Assembly (NCBI GenBank): GCA_964412905.1
Contig: CAYPQL010000042.1
Location: 1-11,250, forward strand
DNA from: CAYPQL01 sp964412905
GTDB lineage: Bacteria > Patescibacteriota > Minisyncoccia > JAHIHE01 > JAGLIN01
Length of the DNA: 11,250 bases
Direction: 5' to 3'
Both the position numbers and the translations under genes were made by a program. The notes below the pieces were generated by a model. The model had not been told where the DNA came from, searched no databases, and was given only the letters and a program-made list of their open reading frames with translations. This document shows positions 7,404 to 11,250 of the stretch, piece by piece. How positions within the stretch are numbered: the first letter of the stretch is position 1; each line of letters starts with the position of its first letter.

Positions 7404-7435
7404 TTCACTTTGATACATCCATGTATCAAAGTGAA
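7404..7435. promoter_or_regulatory. perfect 15-bp inverted repeat: operator or transcript-end hairpin
   Basis: TTCACTTTGATACAT and its exact complement are separated by two C residues. The position allows two readings. It begins 17 nt after the stop of the 60-aa membrane gene, so it could be that gene's transcript-end hairpin, but the minus strand lacks a U-run after it. It also lies 38-69 nt before the ATG of microprotein copy 2, and a GATACAT-CC-ATGTATC dyad looks like a dimeric repressor site. No candidate regulator gene is visible. Confidence 0.5.
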
Positions 7436-7451
7436 TATTATTTTTATACAT

Positions 7452-7634
7452 TCATCTCAACACCGCTTCGGAGTCCCAGAAAATCGTTCCAATTAGAACG
7501 AATATACTGATTGCAACCAGATATTCCCACGGGCTTTTGCCGAGAATCGCCAAAACAACTGCCGGCGCGATAAATATCGCAACCAAACCCAAGAATATCA
7601 ATATGGTGTATAATTCTTCTTCTTTTATCGGCAT
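7452..7634 (-). CDS. 60-aa protein with two membrane spans
   Basis: 60 residues starting MPIKEEELYT. Two hydrophobic segments are visible, about 9-31 (ILIFLGLVAIFIAPAVVLAI) and 35-54 (WEYLVAISIFVLIGTIFW), with a short loop LGKSP between them and an acidic start. It would sit as a hairpin in the membrane. I do not recognise the family. It lies downstream of the histidine kinase gene on the same strand, but a terminator-like hairpin stands between them. If the 55-bp repeat is collapsed, the distance is only about 75 nt. No ribosome site is visible. An overlapping 82-codon frame in another phase has a protein-unlike sequence and is not called. Confidence 0.6.
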   Translation of the reverse strand: MPIKEEELYTILIFLGLVAIFIAPAVVLAILGKSPWEYLVAISIFVLIGTIFWDSEAVLR

Positions 7635-7681
7635 ATGAATCGCGAAAATTATTAATTATTTTAATTTTAACACGCGGAATA

Positions 7682-7736
7682 AAATAACACAAAAAGCCGG
7701 CTGCTTACCCTAAACCCGTAAATCCGGCTTTGGCTG
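7682..7736. repeat. 55-bp exact repeat at left edge of assembly gap
   Basis: Identical over all 55 bases to 7837-7891 and in direct orientation, ending exactly at the first N. It includes a copy of the end of the kinase gene (last codons and TAG) and of its terminator. Exactly 55 nt abutting a 100-N gap on both sides is what an assembler working with that word length leaves when it fails to join two contigs. Confidence 0.95.
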
Positions 7737-7836
7737 NNNNNNNNNNNNNNNNNNNNNNNNNNNNNNNNNNNNNNNNNNNNNNNNNNNNNNNNNNNNNNNN
7801 NNNNNNNNNNNNNNNNNNNNNNNNNNNNNNNNNNNN
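7737..7836. other. assembly gap (100 N), probably artificial
   Basis: Exactly 100 N between two copies of the same 55-bp sequence. The likely true sequence simply overlaps the two copies, removing 155 nt from this window (100 N plus one repeat copy). No gene is interrupted by it. Confidence 0.97.
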
Positions 7837-7891
7837 AAATAACACAAAAAGCCGGCTGCTTACCCTAAACCCGTAAATCCGGCTTTGGCTG
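7837..7891. repeat. 55-bp exact repeat at right edge of assembly gap
   Basis: Second copy of 7682-7736, starting at the first base after the N run. This copy contains the real 3' end of the histidine kinase gene. Confidence 0.95.
7842..7886 (-). terminator. rho-independent-type terminator of the kinase gene
   Basis: On the minus strand an 8-bp stem AAAGCCGG / CCGGCTTT (7879-7886 and 7848-7855) encloses a 23-nt loop and runs directly into TTTTTGTG. The stem's 5' arm lies inside the last kinase codons and the TAG (7865-7867) is in the loop, so the terminator overlaps the coding end. The large loop makes it less than ideal. The same hairpin is repeated in 7682-7736 because of the assembly duplication. 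Confidence 0.65.
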
Positions 7892-9949
7892 CTTTACGGG
7901 AAGCGAAACCACAAAAGTTGTTCCTTTTCCCCTTTCCAAACTGGAGACCTTGATTTTTCCGTGATGTTCGTCTAAAATCTGCTTGACGATAAAAAGGCCC
8001 AGTCCGGAGCCGCCGGGATTCAGGCGCCCTGAATCTTGTCCGCGCGAAAATTTCTTGAAAAGCGCTTCTTTGTCTTCGTCGCTCAACCCCACGCCGGTGT
8101 CGGAAAGCCGCACATACACATTATCTTCCTCGCGATAAACCGTAATTTCCAGCCCGCCCCTCTCGGTATATTTTTCGGCGTTGTCAATCAGGTTTATAAA
8201 AACATGATTCAGTGATTTTTCATCCGCCTCAATTTCAGGAATTTCCTTGATGAATTTTTTGTATTTTATATACAGCCCTTTCCTTTCAAAATTTGACTTT
8301 AAAATTCCAACACTGTTTTTCAAAATCCGTTCAATGCTGGTAGGGGCAAATTTCAGCTTCAAGTCGCCCTCGGACTCCATCGCTTTAATCATATCGTTAA
8401 TAATGTTGTTCAGCCGCTCAATATTATTTGCCACCCGCGTTTTTACTTCACTCATCTTAACCGATGCCAAATTATCAAAGTCGCCGTCTTTCCACATTGA
8501 AATGAGTCCGCGCACCGCGGTCAAAGGCGTTCTTAGCTGATGCGAAACGATGCGCAAAAATTCGTTTTTCATCGTCAGGATTTCTTCAAGATTGTCTTTC
8601 GTTCTGGTAAGTTCTTCTATATTTTTGTTAAGGCTTTGGTAAAATTGCAAGTTTTCCATGATCACGCCGATTTGCTGGCTGAAAGCTTTTAGAATATCAA
8701 TGTCCCTGTCGCCGATTTGAGGAAGCGGTTTCTTGAACATAAATATTACCGCTCCCAATTTTTCGCCCCTTATATTAATTGGCATAGCGACGAATGATTT
8801 GCCGCCCATCATTTTTTGCATGAGCCAGGCCTTGGAGCGCTCTAATGGCGGAGAAACGAAATCCGCGAGATTCTCCCCTCTTTTAATTTCGCCGCTAAGT
8901 ATGCTTTGGGAGGTTAAGGTCAGATTTTGGGAATTTTCGCCGTCCTTGGCGACAAAAACGGCATAGTCATTCAGCACCGGCTTGGACAATATTTTTTTCG
9001 CTCGTTGCACCAAATCGGACTCTGTGGTAATATATGCGTAAACTTTTCCGATCTTTTCGTCATAGCGCACCAGAACCGCGCCTAAAATTTCCAAGTATCC
9101 AAGCTTTTCCGGAACCATATCCATCATAGCTTGGATATTCGTCTCGATTTCTGGTCCCGACGAGCTTATTTGGCTTAAAGACAAAAGCGATTGCATGTCC
9201 TGGGTTTTTTCCTGGAGAGCGCGAATCTTATCGTTAATATTTTTGTAAAGTATCGCGTTATTCAGGGCTATGGCGATTTGGTCGGAGAACAAGCTCAGCA
9301 ATACGCGTTCGTCTTTTGACATTTCTTTTCTGGAGCTGTTAACCATTAAAGATCCTATAACTTGATCTTTGACTATCAAAGGAATGATTGCCGTTGTGTT
9401 CATCCTAAACATTTTTTGTATAAGGCGTGCTTTGCCGTAAGACAGAACGGGTGACACGAAATCCCTTAAATCGTTTCCAACATAGGCCTTTTTTGTTGAA
9501 ATGCATTTTACGGCAAAATTATCCTCTATTACCAGTTGGCCAACGTGGCTGGAAGTCGGCTTGCCAAAAATAACCTCCAGTTTTTTAATAATATCCGTTG
9601 AAATAATATACGGATATTCCGCACCCCTTTCTTTTTCAACAAGAAAAAGGGTGCCCGCCACATAGCCCAGTTCTTTCCTTATTGCGTCTACCACTGTCTG
9701 AGATACTTTTAAAAAATCCAAGTCGCTGGTAATGATTTTATTAATTTTTTGAAAGGTTTTAATATCAAAGAAATTAATTTTCCCCCTTTTCGATTCTCTG
9801 ATTTCCAAATCTAAAACCTTAACCTTGCCAAACAGGGGCCTGACCAATTTCAATACATCGGCCTCTTTTTGGCCAGAAGCTTGACTATCGGTGTTTTTTA
9901 TATTATTTTTTCCGGAAAAAAAACTAAAAAATTTTTTTATAGATTCCAT
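7865..9949 (-). CDS. cytoplasmic sensor histidine kinase, GAF-GAF-HisKA-HATPase
   Basis: 694 residues from the ATG at 9949. The order is: polar start, a helical linker, GAF 1 (about 80-240), GAF 2 (about 265-430), a coiled-coil helix, HisKA with the H-box SHQLRTPLTAVRG (His470 is the expected phosphorylation site), and HATPase_c with N-box NLIDNAEKYT, G1 DTGVGLSDED, F-box LFKKFSRG and G2 GSGLGLFIVKQ. All catalytic boxes are intact. No membrane span is present, so the signal should be cytosolic: a small ligand or redox state sensed by the GAF pair, or input through a partner. No response regulator lies in the window, so it is an orphan here. A longer frame starts at 10042 but would add 31 residues and run antisense into the terpene-synthase-like gene. 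I prefer 9949, where the sequence becomes kinase-like (MESIKKFFSFFSG). The GC content is higher than in the R-M genes. Confidence 0.95.
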   Translation of the reverse strand: MESIKKFFSFFSGKNNIKNTDSQASGQKEADVLKLVRPLFGKVKVLDLEIRESKRGKINFFDIKTFQKINKIITSDLDFLKVSQTVVDAIRKELGYVAGTLFLVEKERGAEYPYIISTDIIKKLEVIFGKPTSSHVGQLVIEDNFAVKCISTKKAYVGNDLRDFVSPVLSYGKARLIQKMFRMNTTAIIPLIVKDQVIGSLMVNSSRKEMSKDERVLLSLFSDQIAIALNNAILYKNINDKIRALQEKTQDMQSLLSLSQISSSGPEIETNIQAMMDMVPEKLGYLEILGAVLVRYDEKIGKVYAYITTESDLVQRAKKILSKPVLNDYAVFVAKDGENSQNLTLTSQSILSGEIKRGENLADFVSPPLERSKAWLMQKMMGGKSFVAMPINIRGEKLGAVIFMFKKPLPQIGDRDIDILKAFSQQIGVIMENLQFYQSLNKNIEELTRTKDNLEEILTMKNEFLRIVSHQLRTPLTAVRGLISMWKDGDFDNLASVKMSEVKTRVANNIERLNNIINDMIKAMESEGDLKLKFAPTSIERILKNSVGILKSNFERKGLYIKYKKFIKEIPEIEADEKSLNHVFINLIDNAEKYTERGGLEITVYREEDNVYVRLSDTGVGLSDEDKEALFKKFSRGQDSGRLNPGGSGLGLFIVKQILDEHHGKIKVSSLERGKGTTFVVSLPVKQPKPDLRV

Positions 9950-9953
9950 AAAT
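9950..9953. other. 4-nt gap between divergent start codons
   Basis: Only AAAT separates the kinase ATG (minus strand, ending at 9949) from the terpene-synthase-like ATG (plus strand, 9954). Any promoter for either gene must lie inside the other gene's coding sequence. TATAGA at 9938-9943 on the plus strand and TATTAA about 25-30 nt before the kinase ATG are weak -10 candidates. Confidence 0.7.
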
Positions 9954-10841
9954 ATGGAGGAAGACCGACTTAATAAAAACATATCAAAATTTAAAAAAAC
10001 CGGGCTTGAAAAATACAAATCGCAAATTGCTAAATTCCGCAATGCCTATCCGGACATTTTCAAAAAAGAGACGCGAACATTTAAAACCAGCGAGAATATT
10101 GCTTTTTTGGTTTGGCTGATGTCGGAAAACAATAAAAAGTTTAAAAGCGCTCATTTTTTTCTGGCGGCGCTTTTATTATCGGCGCAAGACGATTTTATGG
10201 ATAATGTTAATATCCCGCAAAAAGAAAAGGTTTTATACATCAGAGAGGCAAACCGCGTAATAAACGGCTTTCAGGATAAAAAATTCAAGAAAAATAATAT
10301 TAAAAATAAAACAGTTGCAGAGCTGCTGGACTTATGGCAACTTTTGAATAAATCAATCAAAAAATCTTGCAACGATACCATGGTTTTTAACTATTGGCGC
10401 CTGCTTTCTAAAAACCTGAATAACGCAATGATTGAAGAAATAAAAATAATTGACAAAAAAACCTCTTTAAAAAATTATTTATCAATAGCTTCTAAAAGCA
10501 TCGGGGCTTCTTTTATTTTAGTCAGTTATTTGGCTTCCAGCGGCATAACTTACGAACTATTGGAAAAGTTAAAAAAATCGTTTAAATACCTGAATAACGC
10601 GGTGAGGATAATAAATGATATTAAGACCCATAATCAGGATTTTAAAATAGACGCCGTAACAATACTGGAGAAAAAATCCAATGGTTTAAAAATATTGGAA
10701 AATATAATTTCTTACAACCTTAACAAGGCGGAAAGAGAATTATTAAGCGCCGGAACAAAAAAGGAGAAGGGGTTTAAAAAAATTGTTTTGACGGCCGCGC
10801 GTTCCATGGTTTCGTTTTACAATCTTTCTTTTAATAAATGA
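9954..10841 (+). CDS. class I terpene-synthase-like (isoprenoid synthase fold) protein
   Basis: 295 residues, mostly alpha-helical, a normal length for single-domain class I terpene synthases. The first metal motif is DDFMD (79-83, DDxxD) in LLSAQDDFMDNVN. The second is NDIKTHNQD (221-229), the NSE/DTE pattern with Asp in place of the final Glu, preceded by NNAVRI and followed by KIDAVTIL. The two are 142 residues apart, as in bacterial terpene cyclases. A C-terminal R283 with FY (288-289) recalls the Arg/Tyr pair that closes such active sites. Such enzymes ionise a prenyl diphosphate with three Mg2+ and cyclise or hydrolyse it. Two points argue for caution: I see no clear pyrophosphate-sensor Arg in YLSIASKSIG, and the lineage is not known to me for terpenoids. 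It differs from prenyltransferases in lacking RRG and a second DDxxD. An upstream in-frame start (9891) would overlap the kinase gene and looks unlike coding sequence. A prenyltransferase gene lies at the left edge. Confidence 0.78.
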   Translation: MEEDRLNKNISKFKKTGLEKYKSQIAKFRNAYPDIFKKETRTFKTSENIAFLVWLMSENNKKFKSAHFFLAALLLSAQDDFMDNVNIPQKEKVLYIREANRVINGFQDKKFKKNNIKNKTVAELLDLWQLLNKSIKKSCNDTMVFNYWRLLSKNLNNAMIEEIKIIDKKTSLKNYLSIASKSIGASFILVSYLASSGITYELLEKLKKSFKYLNNAVRIINDIKTHNQDFKIDAVTILEKKSNGLKILENIISYNLNKAERELLSAGTKKEKGFKKIVLTAARSMVSFYNLSFNK

Positions 10842-10870
10842 GTTTTGTTCCTATTTATTTTAATTTTTTT

Positions 10871-10896
10871 GTGGGCGGTATAGGACTCGCCACAGG
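10871..10896 (-). other. degenerate tRNA-3'-end-like fragment 1
   Basis: On the minus strand this reads CGAGTCC, then TATACCGCCCAC, resembling a tRNA T-arm second half plus 3' acceptor strand. It parallels the better-preserved fragment at 10995-11016, with GTGGGC and GGACTCG in common on the plus strand. No matching 5' half is found nearby. Confidence 0.25.
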
Positions 10897-10908
10897 ATTA
10901 ACCCGCGG

Positions 10909-10954
10909 CGCCCCGCCCCATGATAAACACGGGGTAAACGTTTATCGCGGGGCG
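10909..10954. repeat. GC-rich two-part inverted repeat (strong hairpin)
   Basis: CGCCCCGC (10909-10916) pairs with GCGGGGCG (10947-10954). Inside it GATAAAC (10922-10928) pairs with GTTTATC (10940-10946), leaving a 5-nt bulge on one side and an 11-nt loop. That gives 15 pairs in all. No U-run follows on either strand, so it is not a standard terminator. It may be a structured RNA or a protein or recombinase site. Confidence 0.7.
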
Positions 10955-10994
10955 AACCTAAACCCCCTACAACTTATATTGTTAGATTTGCCCG

Positions 10995-11016
10995 TGGGCA
11001 TATCTGGACTCGAACC
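10995..11016 (-). other. tRNA 3'-end fragment (T-loop to discriminator), possible att-site remnant
   Basis: The minus strand reads GGTTCGAGTCCAGATATGCC followed by CA: a standard T-loop TTCGAGT, T-stem strand CCAGA, acceptor strand TATGCCC and discriminator A. The sequence before it (GCTGGGG) does not pair with CCAGA, and no GGGCATA acceptor partner exists in the following 230 nt. So only the 3' end of a tRNA is present. Such partial copies are what integration of a mobile element into a tRNA gene leaves, but no integrase is in the window. Confidence 0.4.
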
Positions 11017-11117
11017 CCAGCACCAAATTCCGCAAGTGAGTTTATTGTATAACTGAGTTTATCTCTCGGTATCGCCTGCGGCTTGCGTTATATTTTTAAA
11101 AAGATTATCTAAAGAAT

Positions 11118-11181
11118 TGGTACGGGGCAGGCCAGCGACCTCGTCGATGTGAACGACACGCTCTAACTTCACCCCCACACC
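11118..11181 (-). pseudogene. tRNA-Val(CAC)-like element lacking normal D and T arms
   Basis: 64 nt. The acceptor strands GGTGTGG and CCGTACC pair at all seven positions (two G-U), with discriminator A. The anticodon arm TGTCG-TTCACAT-CGACG is normal and reads CAC (Val), followed by the usual AGGTC variable loop. Between acceptor and anticodon arm the D-stem sequence GCTCAG is missing, leaving only GTTAGAGC. After the variable loop comes GCTGGCCTGC without a TTCRA loop or return strand. It is most simply a deleted tRNA gene beside the intact tRNA-Val; an armless functional tRNA is a remote alternative. Confidence 0.5.
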
Positions 11182-11188
11182 AAATCTG

Positions 11189-11250
11189 TGGACGGCACAG
11201 GATTCGAACCTGTGGCCTCTGCGCGGTGAACGCAACGCTCTAACCAGCTG
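11189..11250 (-). tRNA. tRNA-Val (CAC), 5' end beyond the window
   Basis: Minus strand. The D-loop and GAGC strand are followed by anticodon stem TTGCG/CGCAG with loop TTCACCG (anticodon CAC, Val GUG), variable loop AGGCC, a perfect T-arm ACAGG-TTCGAAT-CCTGT, acceptor strand GCCGTCC and discriminator A. CCA is not encoded. The 5' acceptor strand and first D-stem strand lie past the window edge. C at position 37 is unusual (normally a purine), so identity rests on the anticodon as folded here. Confidence 0.85.

Larger units (their letters stand above)
10842..11117. other. non-coding stretch with tRNA fragments and GC-rich hairpin
   Basis: No believable protein gene is seen. A 72-codon frame starting at 10838 overlaps the previous stop and reads through the hairpin and tRNA-like segments, so I do not call it. 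The first 30 nt are T-rich (TTTTAATTTTTTT) and may help end transcription of the preceding gene, but only an AT-only stem is available. The rest holds the elements listed separately. GC content jumps well above that of the adjacent coding region between about 10890 and 10980. Confidence 0.6.

Noticed and set aside
7444..7692. 82-codon minus-strand frame overlapping the 60-aa membrane gene
   Set aside because: It shares the same DNA in another phase, is rich in Arg, Cys and His without pattern, and the 60-aa frame gives a clear two-helix membrane protein.
7682..7891. 55-bp direct repeat as a biological duplication or transposon end
   Set aside because: Both copies touch the N run exactly and the identity is perfect, as expected from an assembler overlap.
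9950..10042. Longer kinase start at 10042
   Set aside because: The 31 extra residues are hydrophobic and unlike a kinase linker, and the region is coding sequence of the divergent gene on the other strand.
10838..11056. 72-codon plus-strand frame after the terpene-synthase-like gene
   Set aside because: It passes through a GC-rich hairpin and an antisense tRNA fragment, and its composition is not protein-like. The open frame is best explained by chance.
10990..11183. tmRNA (ssrA) on the minus strand
   Set aside because: There is a T-arm-like 3' end, but no matching 5' tRNA-like half and no tag reading frame ending in ALAA or similar.
1..11250. CRISPR array, insertion sequence or integrase gene
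   Set aside because: No regularly spaced repeats and no DDE, HUH or tyrosine-recombinase motif in any frame I read.

Overview
The window looks like a scaffold from a small-genome, probably metagenome-derived bacterium. The likeliest source is Patescibacteria/CPR, possibly Parcubacteria-like. That placement is inferred from several traits: AT-rich DNA, no clear Shine-Dalgarno sites, a very large surface protein built from Ig-like, FN3 and lamin-tail modules, a four-helix-bundle gene remnant, and many tiny membrane proteins. TGA and TAA/TAG act as ordinary stops. Two 100-N runs (4276-4375 and 7737-7836) are scaffold gaps. The second is flanked by an exact 55-bp repeat and is almost certainly an unmerged contig overlap.

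Layout. Positions 1-543 (minus) hold the N-terminal part of a trans-isoprenyl diphosphate synthase. Positions 583-6764 (minus) look like one operon. Its order in transcription is a gamma-type N6-adenine DNA methyltransferase, a PD-(D/E)XK restriction endonuclease overlapping it by 35 nt, a 33-aa single-span membrane protein joined by an ATGA overlap, and a ~1340-aa membrane-anchored protein. That last protein has a zinc phospholipase C/S1-P1-like head and a long beta-sandwich stalk. Positions 6838-7366 carry a decayed second copy of the last two genes: a 32-aa paralogue of the small membrane protein and a stop-containing, truncated PLC-like pseudogene, with the first 34 codons of a four-helix-bundle gene between them. 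The R-M pair is therefore bracketed by two copies of the same module. Positions 7452-7634 encode a 60-aa two-span membrane protein. Positions 7865-9949 (minus) encode a soluble GAF-GAF-HisKA-HATPase histidine kinase.

Positions 9954-10841 (plus) are the most interesting gene: a 295-aa class I terpene-synthase-like protein with both metal-binding motifs at the family spacing. Its start codon is only 4 nt from the divergent kinase start. Together with the prenyltransferase at the left edge, this suggests prenyl diphosphate synthesis and its cyclisation or hydrolysis in a lineage usually considered poor in isoprenoid metabolism.

The right end (10842-11250) has no credible protein gene. It contains a GC-rich hairpin, two tRNA-3'-end-like fragments, a 64-nt tRNA-Val-like element without recognisable D and T arms, and a proper tRNA-Val(CAC) cut by the window edge, all on the minus strand.
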